This document shows, in pieces, positions 16,563 to 24,988 of a stretch of 64,000 nt of DNA. This DNA is from Aldehydirespirator sp965200005. Its GTDB lineage: Bacteria > Actinomycetota > Acidimicrobiia > Acidimicrobiales > Aldehydirespiratoraceae. The notes below the pieces were generated by a model. The model saw nothing but the letters and a program-made list of their open reading frames with translations, was not told the origin of the DNA and searched no databases. The first letter of the stretch is position 1; the number at the start of each line of letters is the position of its first letter. Both the position numbers and the translations under genes were made by a program. The stretch lies in NCBI GenBank assembly GCA_965200005.1, contig OZ241331.1, positions 1,736,001 through 1,800,000 on the forward strand. Direction: 5' to 3'.

Positions 16563-16721
16563 GTTCGCAAACTCTAGGAGCGATCCAGTGGCAGGGGCAG
16601 CGACCGAGCGGTCAAAACGAGGTCGGGGGACGGGTCGCTTTAGTCGGCTTACGCAGCGATGTGTCAAGGCGCGGTAGTGTTCGCCACTGGCCTCTCGCAA
16701 GAACTTAGAAAGGAAAAAGAC

Positions 16722-17807
16722 ATGCCTCAGACCGTACGTGGAGTGGTATCCAGGGCTGTAGGTGAGCCCGTCGGCATCGAAGAGATTGTCATCGGTGATC
16801 CCGGGCCGGGTGAGGCAGTTGTTGACATACAGGCTTGCGGGGTCTGCCACACCGATCTGCATTACCGAGAAGGTGGCATCAACGACGAGTTCCCGTTCTT
16901 GTTGGGCCATGAGGCCGCTGGCATCGTTGAGTCTGTAGGCGAAGGCGTAAACGATGTTGCGCCTGGCGATTTTGTGATCCTGAACTGGCGGGCAGTCTGT
17001 GGAGGGTGCCGGTCTTGTCTGCGGGGCAAGCCACACATCTGCTTCAGCACCCACAATGCCTCTCAGAAGATGACCCTCAACGACGGCACTGAGCTGTCGC
17101 CTGCGCTCGGCATCGGAGCATTTGCCGACAAGACCCTGGTAGCCGCGGGGCAGTGCACCAAAGTTGACGCTTCGGCGCCTCCCACGGCTGCGGGTTTGCT
17201 GGGTTGCGGAGTGATGGCCGGCATCGGCGCTGCCATCAACACTGGCGGCGTCGGCCGGGGCGACAGTGTTGCCGTGTTTGGTTGTGGTGGCGTGGGTGAC
17301 GCTGCCATTGCAGGTTCGAAGCTGGCTGGGGCCTCAACGATCATCGGTGTTGACATTGATGATCGCAAGCTCGCATGGGCTCGTGACTTTGGTGCGACCC
17401 ACACGATCAACTCTTCTGAAGCGGATCCCGTAAAGGAAATCCAGGCCCTCACGGGGGGCAACGGGGTCGACGTTGCCATCGAAGCTGTGGGACTTCCGGT
17501 TACCTACCGCCAGGCCTTTGAGGCTCGTGACCTTGCCGGCACGGTCGTGCTAGTCGGCGTGCCTCGCCCAGACATGACCATTGAGTTGCCTTTCATCGAG
17601 GTGTTTGGCCGTGGTGGTGCGCTCAAGTCGAGTTGGTACGGCGATTGCTTGCCGTCTCGTGACTTCCCAATGCTGATCGACTTGTATTTGCAGGGCCGCC
17701 TTGATCTTGATGGCTTTGTTTCTGAGACGATCGACCTTGAAGATGTCGAAGAGGCATTTCACAAGATGGAACGCGGCGAGGTGCTTCGTTCGGTGGTGGT
17801 GCTGTAG
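16722..17807 (+). CDS. mscR: S-(hydroxymethyl)mycothiol dehydrogenase (mycothiol-dependent formaldehyde dehydrogenase)
   Basis: 361 residues, a zinc-dependent medium-chain alcohol dehydrogenase. Catalytic zinc ligands are in ACGVCHTDL and LLGHEAAG. The structural zinc Cys cluster is CGGCRSCLRGKPHIC. The NAD Rossmann motif is FGCGGVGDAAI. Long stretches (FVILNWRAVCGGC, ALGIGAFADKT, GALKSSWYGDCLPSRDFP) match mycobacterial MscR as I remember it. It oxidises the mycothiol-formaldehyde adduct, and also reduces S-nitrosomycothiol. ATG 16722 is chosen because AAAGGAAA lies just upstream; the frame is open to 16659. The MBL-fold gene ten bases downstream is its usual partner. It indicates that the host makes mycothiol. 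Confidence 0.93.
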   Translation: MPQTVRGVVSRAVGEPVGIEEIVIGDPGPGEAVVDIQACGVCHTDLHYREGGINDEFPFLLGHEAAGIVESVGEGVNDVAPGDFVILNWRAVCGGCRSCLRGKPHICFSTHNASQKMTLNDGTELSPALGIGAFADKTLVAAGQCTKVDASAPPTAAGLLGCGVMAGIGAAINTGGVGRGDSVAVFGCGGVGDAAIAGSKLAGASTIIGVDIDDRKLAWARDFGATHTINSSEADPVKEIQALTGGNGVDVAIEAVGLPVTYRQAFEARDLAGTVVLVGVPRPDMTIELPFIEVFGRGGALKSSWYGDCLPSRDFPMLIDLYLQGRLDLDGFVSETIDLEDVEEAFHKMERGEVLRSVVVL

Positions 17808-17816
17808 CCCTCGGAT

Positions 17817-18464
17817 TTGCGGCGGGTAACGGCTGTGGGAATCGAGCTGGTTACAACTGACGGGATTTTCGCCCTTGATGGTGGTGAGTGGGAGGTCACC
17901 AACAACATCTGGCTGATCGGTGACGATCGTGAGGTGCTGGTGTTCGATGCCGCTCATGACCATGAGCCGATCGCGAATGCGGTAGCAGGTCGACGTGTAG
18001 TTGCCATCGTGTTAACGCATGGGCACAACGATCACATCAACGCGGCGGTGGCTCTTCGTGACTCTGTTGACGCGCCAGTGTTGCTGCATCCTGAGGATCG
18101 GATGCTCTGGGACGTGGTTCATCCGGGTGACGAGCCCGATTCTGATCTGGTTCCGGGCTCGGTGCTTAGTGCTGGTGGGCACGAACTGGGTGTGATTCAC
18201 ACTCCGGGGCATTCGCCAGGCTGCTGTTGCTTCTACGACGACTCAAGCGGGCGCGTGCTGTCGGGTGACACGTTGTTTTGTGGCGGCCCCGGCGCGACCG
18301 GTCGCAGCTTCAGCGACGAACCCACGATCCTTCGCAGCATCCGGGATCGGCTGTTGACCCTTCCAGACGAGACTGTGGTTCACACGGGTCACGGTGACAA
18401 CACCACGATCGGGGCTGAGACAGAGCGCGTGCTTGACCGCATGGCCGAACTCGGCGAGGCCTGA
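17817..18464 (+). CDS. MBL-fold metallohydrolase, partner of mscR
   Basis: 215 residues (TTG 17817; GTG 17835 also possible). The metallo-beta-lactamase motifs are THGHNDH, a His in GVIHTPGHSPG, the Asp in LSGDTLFCGG, and the last His in VVHTGHGDNTT. The family resembles glyoxalase II. In mycobacteria the same gene follows mscR, and it is thought to hydrolyse the S-formylmycothiol made by MscR to formate; that role is inference from position and fold. The gap to mscR is only nine bases, so they form one operon. Confidence 0.9.
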   Translation: MRRVTAVGIELVTTDGIFALDGGEWEVTNNIWLIGDDREVLVFDAAHDHEPIANAVAGRRVVAIVLTHGHNDHINAAVALRDSVDAPVLLHPEDRMLWDVVHPGDEPDSDLVPGSVLSAGGHELGVIHTPGHSPGCCCFYDDSSGRVLSGDTLFCGGPGATGRSFSDEPTILRSIRDRLLTLPDETVVHTGHGDNTTIGAETERVLDRMAELGEA

Positions 18465-18492
18465 TCGACTCGCTTCTGCCACGAGGTTGGTG

Positions 18493-19320
18493 ATGGCCCG
18501 CACCGCTCGCAAAATTCCGGTCGCTCAGTTGTTCGAGGCGGTCATGGAGCAGTTGGAGTCTGCCGGCACAGCCCAGAACCGCAAGATCTACGCACGCCAC
18601 GGAGCCGCCGAACCTCTCTTTGGTGTCAGCTACGCAGCCCTCGGCAAGATCGCCAAACCGCTCAAAACCAACCATGAGCTAGCGAAACGGCTCTGGGAGT
18701 CTGGTGTGCATGACGCCCGGGTGCTGGCTTTGCGAGTAGCTGACCCGGCGGCGGTTGATCCGGAGCTGGCGCATCGGTGGCTAGATGATGTTGACAACTA
18801 CATCCTTGCGGAGGGGCTGGGAGGGCTCTGCTCGCAGTCGCCGCACGCCAGGGAGCTAAGCGACAGGTGGAGGGACGATCCGCGAGAGTGGGTGGCCTCA
18901 ACTGGTTGGTTCATCGTCACTTGCACCGCGGAGAAGCCCGACGTATTCGCAGTGACCGAACTGCAGCAATTCGTCGAACAGATAGAAACTGAGATCGAGC
19001 AGCGACCCAACCGGGTACGCCATGAGATGAACGGCGCCATGATCGCCATGGCACTGCGCGAGCCTCCCCATCTTGCTCCCGGAATCGTGCCAACGGACGC
19101 ACATCCCAATGGCAAGCCGCCCACAGCGGTTGCCGTCTTGCGAGGCGACATTCTTGATGCAGCACGCCGTATCGGCAAGGTCAAAGTCGATCACGGCCAA
19201 ACCGGTTGCAAGACCCCAGATGTAGTCCCCTACATAGAACGCACCCTCAAGTACCGAATCAACAAAGCCAAGCGCCAAGCCGCCGCTAAGGCGAAGCGTC
19301 TTGCTAGGGCTAATCGATGA
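18493..19320 (+). CDS. DNA alkylation repair (AlkD-like, HEAT-repeat) protein
   Basis: 275 residues, helical throughout. The opening lists the typical ARHGAAEPLFGVSYAALGKIAKPL segment, then ELAKRLWESGVHDARVLALRVADPA, then WLDDVDNYILAEGLGGL and WVASTGWFIVTCTA; these are the HEAT-like repeats of the AlkC/AlkD family, which excise positively charged alkylated bases. The C-terminal tail is very basic (INKAKRQAAAKAKRLARANR), plausibly for DNA contact. A GAGG precedes the ATG. It sits 28 bases after the MBL gene and converges on another putative alkylation-repair gene. Confidence 0.8.
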   Translation: MARTARKIPVAQLFEAVMEQLESAGTAQNRKIYARHGAAEPLFGVSYAALGKIAKPLKTNHELAKRLWESGVHDARVLALRVADPAAVDPELAHRWLDDVDNYILAEGLGGLCSQSPHARELSDRWRDDPREWVASTGWFIVTCTAEKPDVFAVTELQQFVEQIETEIEQRPNRVRHEMNGAMIAMALREPPHLAPGIVPTDAHPNGKPPTAVAVLRGDILDAARRIGKVKVDHGQTGCKTPDVVPYIERTLKYRINKAKRQAAAKAKRLARANR

Positions 19321-19325
19321 TGTCG

Positions 19326-20306
19326 CTAGATGGGGGCGATGTCGAAGCGGGTTGGTGCTGGGAAGTGTCTAGGGGGACCTACGCCGGAGCCCTTGATTAG
19401 CCGCACTACCCGACCTCGGTGACCTGCGTAAGGCTCCAACAATTCAAGCATCGAGTTGTCATCGCCGTCGGTTGCGCCCGTGAAGGCGTAGGTGACTAAG
19501 CGTGGGACATGAAGATCGCCTACTGGCACTGCGTCTGGGTCACCGGCAGCGGCACCAGTTGTGCGAGCCGCTGTCCAGCGACCTACACCTCTGAGTCGTT
19601 GAAGCCACGATCGCGCTTCCGCAGTTGGGATCTGCGATAGGGCTTCGATCCGGTCGGAATACTTAGCGGCGATACGGATCACCCTGGCACGTCCTCGATC
19701 GACTCCGGCGCGGTGATAGTCGTGATCGGGAAGGCGCAGCGCCCGATCTGGGAGTGGAAACAACGGTATGGGCACATGATCCGGTGTCCTAGAACCGAAC
19801 ATGCGGCCCATACGCGCCACGGAAGCCGCCGCATCCGTCGTCACTACTCGTTGGTAAATCGCAGCCGTCGCTAGTGCTTCGAACCAGCGATCGGTGGCAC
19901 CCATGCGCGGCACCCCATACCGGGTTACCAGTTCGCCCACGACCCGATCACGTGGCCGGAAACCGCTGAGGCCGTCGTTGCTGCCGAGCAGTGCCGGGAC
20001 CCGCTCGATCGCCCAGGCAGCGCCCGGGCCCCACGCGTCGGCTACAACCTCGCCACCAACCGGTCTAAAGGCAACAGTCGCAGCACCCATGGGTGTCTCA
20101 GTTGCCCACCACCCAACACCCTGCTGGACCTTCACCGTTTTGATCCACATCAGGGTGAGCTTGAGATTCAGCTCGTATCGGGGTCGAAACGTGGTTGAAA
20201 GCTCAGGCGGTGGCACCGCGACGACGTCACGGCGTCGGCGGTGTCGCCTGCCCTGATGGCTACCGCGCAAGCCTCGCGACGGATGCCCATAGCGCGACCG
20301 GGGCAC
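19326..20306 (-). CDS. HhH-GPD DNA glycosylase-like protein (3-methyladenine glycosylase II type)
   Basis: 326 residues from GTG 20306. The N-terminal 30 residues are Arg-rich; GTG 20216 would remove them. The C-terminal half carries the helix-hairpin-helix motif LRGVGRWTAARTTGAAAG and the catalytic Asp region PDAVPVGDLHVPR, as in AlkA-type enzymes where a GxGxWTA segment precedes the Asp by about 18 residues. The N-terminal domain is AlkA-like in length. It probably excises alkylated bases. It starts immediately after the stop of the upstream minus-strand gene and converges on the AlkD-like gene with five bases between stops. Confidence 0.75.
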   Translation of the reverse strand: MPRSRYGHPSRGLRGSHQGRRHRRRRDVVAVPPPELSTTFRPRYELNLKLTLMWIKTVKVQQGVGWWATETPMGAATVAFRPVGGEVVADAWGPGAAWAIERVPALLGSNDGLSGFRPRDRVVGELVTRYGVPRMGATDRWFEALATAAIYQRVVTTDAAASVARMGRMFGSRTPDHVPIPLFPLPDRALRLPDHDYHRAGVDRGRARVIRIAAKYSDRIEALSQIPTAEARSWLQRLRGVGRWTAARTTGAAAGDPDAVPVGDLHVPRLVTYAFTGATDGDDNSMLELLEPYAGHRGRVVRLIKGSGVGPPRHFPAPTRFDIAPI

Positions 20307-20891
20307 CTAACCGGCGCCCGTGTCAGTAACCGGCTCGTCGGAAGCCTCCTCGAGCGTCTCAACTGCAGATACCAGAGTCTCAAGCACCCGTCGATCCGAC
20401 ACATCGGGAAGTCCCATCGCAGCTTTGGCATCCTCCACAGCTGAACGGGTGAGATTGCCGAGGATGCCATCGACTGAACCCGGGTCGAAGTTGAGCGCTG
20501 CCAGCACAGTCTGGAGTTGCGCAACCTCCTCCGGGGTCAGCGCCTCAAGCTCTGCGAAGCCCATGCTTAGCAGCGAACTGTCCTGACGATCTGCGGGTGC
20601 TCGTGCGACGATTGCCCCATCGGGCCCGCTCCAAGCGTTGCTAATCAACGGGCTAGCCCACCCCAGGATTCCCCAGAACGCCAGCAGCAACACGATCAGA
20701 AGGAACGTGCCTTGCAGGTGAACCCGCAGCGCTGGTGTGGGTCGAGGTGGCGGCTCCGAGTCAGGGCCGTAGGGATCTACCGATTGGTCTGTGTGGCCGC
20801 TATCTCGAGCAGCCGCGTCTGCAACCTTGCAGGTCTTCAGTTCTGCGACCGGTTCATGATCATCTGGCGGATCTTCTTGCACTCTGGGCAC
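20307..20891 (-). CDS. Membrane-anchored protein with a peptidoglycan-binding-like domain
   Basis: 194 residues. Residues 1-55 are acidic and proline-rich, presumably cytoplasmic. One membrane segment follows (TFLLIVLLLAFWGILGWA), then an outside part with a PG-binding-1-like fold: EEVAQLQTVLAALNFDPGSVDGILGNLTRSAVEDAKAAMG, where xxLNxxxxxPGxVDGxxGxxTxxAV is the family pattern. It may attach to the wall. GTG 20891 is the only usable start before the membrane segment, so the gene overlaps the end of the DUF3039 gene by 55 bases. It probably shares a transcript with that gene and with the HhH-GPD gene. Confidence 0.65.
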   Translation of the reverse strand: MPRVQEDPPDDHEPVAELKTCKVADAAARDSGHTDQSVDPYGPDSEPPPRPTPALRVHLQGTFLLIVLLLAFWGILGWASPLISNAWSGPDGAIVARAPADRQDSSLLSMGFAELEALTPEEVAQLQTVLAALNFDPGSVDGILGNLTRSAVEDAKAAMGLPDVSDRRVLETLVSAVETLEEASDEPVTDTGAG

Positions 20892-21151
20892 ACGGGGTAG
20901 CGAGACGGGTCACGGCTCGGCACCCACACCTTGCCACACAGGGCTCGCAGCGGCGTGCCCTCCACATATGCACGTGCCGCCGCCTTGCGGCGCGTGTAGT
21001 GAGCGAAACGATCATGATCGCCGTCGTCGGTAACCGGGACGACCTCGCGCTCAGTGACCGTTGAAGGATGAACACGCGGCGACGCACGGCGCAACGGCGT
21101 CGGGTTGCTCAGCTTTGCGGGCATCACCTGGAAGCGTCTGGCACGAGTCAT
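20837..21151 (-). CDS. DUF3039 family protein
   Basis: 104 residues. The core, DDGDHDRFAHYTRRKAAARAYVEGTPLRALCGKVWVPSRDPSRYPVCPECKKI, is the DUF3039 pattern, an actinobacterial family with a conserved ALCGKVWVP...PVCPxC segment that looks like a zinc site made by Cys residues. Function unknown. The N-terminus is basic. The 3' end overlaps the start of the next gene by 55 bases in a different frame. This gene is commonly found in Actinomycetota, often near a DUF3099 gene, and supports the taxonomic placement. Confidence 0.82.
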   Translation of the reverse strand: MTRARRFQVMPAKLSNPTPLRRASPRVHPSTVTEREVVPVTDDGDHDRFAHYTRRKAAARAYVEGTPLRALCGKVWVPSRDPSRYPVCPECKKIRQMIMNRSQN

Positions 21152-21187
21152 AGTGTCCGAGACTACAGAACGTGCCGATCGGCGCTG

Positions 21188-22174
21188 CTAGCGCAAGAGC
21201 TTGCGCACCACTTCGATGGTGTCGGCTTCCTTTGCGCTCTTGTCGTCGCGGTAGCGGACAACCCGGGCGAATCGCAGCGCCACTCCACCCTTGTATCGGC
21301 GTGAGCGTTGCACCCCGTCAACGGCAACCTCCACAACCTGCTCAGGTCGTATTTCAACGACATGCCGCTTGTGTGATGTTGCCAGTTCTTCGAAGCGTTG
21401 TGTCTGCCAGGCCAGCATGGCATCGGTCATTCCCTTGAACGTCTTACCGACCATGACGAAGCCGGATCCGTCATTGGCACGTGCTCCCAGGTGGATGTTG
21501 GAGAGCCAACCTCGGCGTCGGCCGCTGCCCGGCTCGACCGCGAGCACGATGAGGTCGAGTTTGTGGACAGGTTTGACCTTGCGCCAAGCCTTGCCACGAC
21601 GACCCGCTGTGTAAGGGGTGTTCGCAGCCTTGACCATGACCCCCTCGTGTCCTGCGGCGACTGCCTCGTCGAACACCTGCTGCCCCACGGCGGGATCATC
21701 GGTGAGGCGTGACGGCACCTGGTGATCGGGCACTGCGGCAGCGAGTTCGACAAGTCGCCTATGAAGTGGCTCCGAGATCAGATCACGGCCGTTGAGGTGA
21801 AAGATGTCAAAGAACATTGGCTGCAACCTGAACGCAGGCGCCGCCCGGTTGTCACTTGATCTGTCAACGGTTGTGTCACTGCCACGGCCAGTGCCGACAC
21901 GGCTCATAGTGTCCTGGAACAAGGCAACCGACGTGGCGTCAGTCACTCCAATCAACTCGCCGTCTAGAGCCAGTTGTTGCTGATCTACAGCCAACATGGC
22001 TTCGGCAACCTCGCCGAGGCGGTCGCTGACATCGTTGAGGTTGCGAGTCCAGATCCTCACGGTGTCGCCCTGACGATGTAGTTGGATGCGTACACCATCT
22101 AGTTTCCATTCCACCGAGCACAGCCCGATGTCGTTCACGGCTGATGCAACGTCTGAAGCCGTGGTTGCAAGCAT
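21188..22174 (-). CDS. ligB: ATP-dependent DNA ligase LigB, catalytic C-terminal part (separated by a frameshift)
   Basis: 328 residues beginning MLATTASDV. Motif I is VEWKLDGVR with the adenylated Lys. The nucleotidyltransferase domain runs through DGELIG, FFDIFHLNGRDLI and GHEGVMVKAANTPYTAGRRGKAWRKVKPVHKLDLIVLAVEPGSGRRRGWLSNIHLGA, followed by the OB-fold (FVMVGKTFKGMTDAML ... VEVAVDGVQRSRRYKGGVALRFARVVRYR). All match mycobacterial LigB. The natural protein is about 500 residues; the missing N-terminal third is encoded just upstream in another frame. The residues GPIRP, conserved before MLA, are readable in this frame upstream of the ATG, which argues for a frameshift near 22180-22235 rather than a designed split. 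Confidence 0.85.
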   Translation of the reverse strand: MLATTASDVASAVNDIGLCSVEWKLDGVRIQLHRQGDTVRIWTRNLNDVSDRLGEVAEAMLAVDQQQLALDGELIGVTDATSVALFQDTMSRVGTGRGSDTTVDRSSDNRAAPAFRLQPMFFDIFHLNGRDLISEPLHRRLVELAAAVPDHQVPSRLTDDPAVGQQVFDEAVAAGHEGVMVKAANTPYTAGRRGKAWRKVKPVHKLDLIVLAVEPGSGRRRGWLSNIHLGARANDGSGFVMVGKTFKGMTDAMLAWQTQRFEELATSHKRHVVEIRPEQVVEVAVDGVQRSRRYKGGVALRFARVVRYRDDKSAKEADTIEVVRKLLR

Positions 22175-22734
22175 CGGACGTATCGGTCCATCAGCTGAAA
22201 CCCGACCGCTTCGAGACCAGCACGGCCACCAGACAGTGCGATTGCCGCCGTCTCGCCAAGGTCACCGGTGAGCATTAAGGCCTGGCGAGCGAGTCCACCC
22301 GGCACTCCCGCGGCGCGGGCGACGCTCTGGATGAGGATCCCTTCGCTAGCTCCCTGACGCAGTTCACCGATCAGGAGCCGTCGCACGAAATCAGTCTCTG
22401 CGACCGTTGCTGCAGATGCAAACGACTCCAAGATGTCTGATCGCTGCTGGGTCGAACCCTGGCCCGTCGAGCTGGCGAGCGCTTCAAGCATCTCGTCGAG
22501 ATCGGTGACCGAAAGCGTCGATTTGGTAGAGGTTCCGTTGGGCAGCGTGCGAGCGGTTGCCCACCCGACTCCCACCCGGCCCTGGCGTGGATCACCTGCA
22601 AGTAGGGGAGCGACGATATGGGCTTCCTGGGGCTCACCGCTACGCAACAGAGTGGCCAGGGCGTCGATCTTGACACTTCGTGATCTGGTCGCAGCCACAG
22701 CGGCTGCACACTCGACTAGCTCAGCGAGCCGCAC
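22135..22734 (-). CDS. ligB: ATP-dependent DNA ligase LigB, N-terminal DNA-binding part (out of frame with the rest)
   Basis: 199 residues from GTG 22734. AATRSRSVKIDALATLL, RQGRVGVGWATARTLP, TVAETDFVRRLLIGELRQGASEGILIQSVARAAG and LTGDLGETAAIALSGG are the helical DNA-binding domain of LigB. After about AGLEAVGFQL the frame runs out into an unrelated tail and stops at 22135. The intact homologue continues here into xRPIxPMLA, which is found in the neighbouring frame (21188-22174). One base lost or two gained would join the two. It starts six bases after the ABC-F gene, so the two are one transcript. Confidence 0.8.
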   Translation of the reverse strand: MRLAELVECAAAVAATRSRSVKIDALATLLRSGEPQEAHIVAPLLAGDPRQGRVGVGWATARTLPNGTSTKSTLSVTDLDEMLEALASSTGQGSTQQRSDILESFASAATVAETDFVRRLLIGELRQGASEGILIQSVARAAGVPGGLARQALMLTGDLGETAAIALSGGRAGLEAVGFQLMDRYVRCLQPRLQTLHQP

Positions 22735-22740
22735 AGCGTG

Positions 22741-24819
22741 TCACGGGTTGTTCAGTTTGGCGACCGTGGCTTCGTGCGCTTCGAGACTCGCCAGAGCCTG
22801 GTCCCACTCGCCGAGCAACTTCGCGGCCCTCTCGGTTGCGACAGTATGAGCCGTTGCCACCGAACGGACTTCTTCAGGACGGTCATACAGAGCCGGGTCG
22901 CTGAGTCGCTGATGCAAGTTCGAAACTTCGGCGTCTGCTGCCTCCCAAGCCGTTTCGGCTTGGCTGACCTTGCGCCGTAGGCGACTCGAAGCAGCTCGAC
23001 GGTTAGCTGATGCCCGGCGACGTTCGGCACGAGCGGCACTGGATCTTCTACCGGTGGTGGCCTTGTTCCGATCAGAACGTTGGTGTGGGCGCGACTTAGC
23101 GGAGGGCTGCAACCGCTCGCCACGATCAGCGCCGAGGGACTGAATCGGTTTTCGGGAAGAGCCCGATGGGTCCGAGCCATCTCGATCCGGGTACAGGACA
23201 CTCTCATCAGCGCCGAGATGCCAGACGGCTCGCCCGTTGCGCACCTCAATCAATGCGTCCGCTACCGAGCGGATCAGATGGCGGTCATGCGTGACGAGCA
23301 AGACCGTGCCCGGGTAGGCACTCAGAGCATCTTCGAGGATGTCACAGCTTGGTAGGTCGAGATGGTTAGTCGGTTCGTCCAGCACCAGCAGATTGACCGG
23401 CTCAACCATCAGCCGAGCCAGGGCCAAACGGGTCCGTTCACCACCCGAGAGTTCGGCAACCCGACGGTCGGCGTCATCGCCCCGGATCCCGAACGCCCCA
23501 AGAATGCTGCGCATGTTGCGCCGCCCCGGGTCGATTCCCGCCGAGAAGACCTCTATGACACGCCGGCTCCCGTCGAGCTCATCGGCCTGATGCTGGTGAA
23601 ACACTGCCGGCTTGACGTTGGAGCCGACCCTTAGGTTGCCCGACTGCGGTGCTAGCTCACCGAGGATCAGCTTCAACAGGGTGGTTTTGCCGGCACCGTT
23701 AGGCCCCACCAGAGCCACCGTCTCGCCCCGTTCAACTGCGAGGTTCACATCGGTTAGCACAGGCTCGTCGGAGTCGCCGTATCCCACCGACGCCTCGCTC
23801 AACTCAGCGACCACACGGCTGCTGCGCGGTGGCTCCACAAACGCAAAGCGTGCCGCTAGTTCAGTCCGTGATGGCTCTTCGATGCGCTCGAGTCGCTCAA
23901 GCATCTTGACACGGCTCTGCACCTGTCGAGCCTTGGATGCCTTGTAACGGAAGCGTTCCACAAAGCGTTCAACTCGGGCGACCTCGCGTGCCTGGCGAGC
24001 TGCGGCGGCTTCGATGCGCTGTAGCCGTTCCTCGCGTTGCACCACGAACTCGGCAAAGCCACCCTCAAATGACAGCAGCGTTGTGTTCGATAGTTCCAGC
24101 ACCTGGTTGGCGATGCTGTCGATGAAGTCCCGATCGTGGCTCACAAAGAGCAGCGCTCCAGGCCAGCTGAGCAGGTGTCGCTCAAGCCACGAGATCGAAT
24201 CCACATCAAGGTGATTGGTGGGCTCGTCGAGCAGCAAAACGTCGGGTTCGGACACGAGCAGGCGCGCGAGTGCTACCCGCATGCGCCATCCCCCTGAGAG
24301 TTCCGAGACTGCTCTGGTGGTATCGCTTGGCGTGAATCCCAATCCTGCGAGCACCTTGGCCACCTTGGCCTCAAGTGCGTAGCCGCCTAGTTGTTCAAAG
24401 CGAGCCTGGGCTTCACCAAAGCGAGCGATCAGCCCGTCGTGATCGTCGCCGTGTCTGTTGTCGGCTGCTGTAACTGTTGTTGAAGTAGGCGAACTGGATG
24501 CCAGCCGCTCTTGTAGATCTTGGAGCGTTCTGGTGACTTCTGAAACCGGCCCTGCGGCTGCAAGCACCTGCTGTTGAACCGTGCCGCTAGTTGTCTCGGC
24601 AAGGTCTTGAGGCAAGTAGCCGATCCGGGTAGTCCGGGCGCGGCTCACGGTGCCCGAATCTGCTTTGGCGACCCCAGCAAGGATCTCAAGCAGCGTCGTC
24701 TTGCCCGTGCCGTTGCCGCCGACAAGAGCCATCCGCCTGCCAGGGGAGAGATTGATGGTCACATTGTGGAAAAGCGTCCGCGTACCGAATGCCTTAGACA
24801 ATCCCCCCGCCGCCAACAT
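22741..24819 (-). CDS. ABC-F family ATPase
   Basis: 692 residues with two ABC modules and no membrane part. The first module has GGNGTGKTTLL, ELSGGWRMRVALARLL and DVLLLDEPTNHLD; the second has GPNGAGKTTLL, ELSGGERTRLALARLM and NLLVLDEPTNHLD. Between them is the ABC-F linker (ARQAREVARVERFVERFRYKASKARQVQSRVKMLERLE), which enters the ribosomal E site. The C-terminal ~130 residues form a charged coiled coil (Uup-like C-terminal domain). Such proteins act on ribosomes (EttA/Uup type) or protect against antibiotics; the housekeeping kind is more likely because the linker is not unusually long. Co-transcribed with ligB. Confidence 0.92.
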   Translation of the reverse strand: MLAAGGLSKAFGTRTLFHNVTINLSPGRRMALVGGNGTGKTTLLEILAGVAKADSGTVSRARTTRIGYLPQDLAETTSGTVQQQVLAAAGPVSEVTRTLQDLQERLASSSPTSTTVTAADNRHGDDHDGLIARFGEAQARFEQLGGYALEAKVAKVLAGLGFTPSDTTRAVSELSGGWRMRVALARLLVSEPDVLLLDEPTNHLDVDSISWLERHLLSWPGALLFVSHDRDFIDSIANQVLELSNTTLLSFEGGFAEFVVQREERLQRIEAAAARQAREVARVERFVERFRYKASKARQVQSRVKMLERLERIEEPSRTELAARFAFVEPPRSSRVVAELSEASVGYGDSDEPVLTDVNLAVERGETVALVGPNGAGKTTLLKLILGELAPQSGNLRVGSNVKPAVFHQHQADELDGSRRVIEVFSAGIDPGRRNMRSILGAFGIRGDDADRRVAELSGGERTRLALARLMVEPVNLLVLDEPTNHLDLPSCDILEDALSAYPGTVLLVTHDRHLIRSVADALIEVRNGRAVWHLGADESVLYPDRDGSDPSGSSRKPIQSLGADRGERLQPSAKSRPHQRSDRNKATTGRRSSAARAERRRASANRRAASSRLRRKVSQAETAWEAADAEVSNLHQRLSDPALYDRPEEVRSVATAHTVATERAAKLLGEWDQALASLEAHEATVAKLNNP

Positions 24820-24901
24820 CAGCCATCAAAGCTATGTCTTGCACCCGCCGTTTTGTGCCGTCATCTAGCAGCCCAGGGCGGGAAAGGCCTTCAGGGTGGC
24901 C

Positions 24902-24968
24902 AAGACTATTGTGGAGTCGCTACAAGGGGAATAAGGAATGAGGCAACATGACCTTTCCACAATGTCTT
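24902..24968. repeat. Imperfect inverted repeat flanking about 40 bp
   Basis: AAGACTATTGTGGA (24902-24915) is mirrored by TCCACAATGTCTT (24956-24968), 13 of 14 positions pairing with one bulge. The enclosed 40 bases are A/G-rich. It could form a stem-loop in RNA or be the ends of a very small element. Confidence 0.6.
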
Positions 24969-24988
24969 AGAGATCACAATTGTCAGTG

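Noticed and set aside
16563..17054. N-terminal extension of the DUF2277 frame over mscR
   Set aside because: DUF2277 homology starts at the internal Met at 16562, and the extension is antisense to the strongly supported mscR gene.
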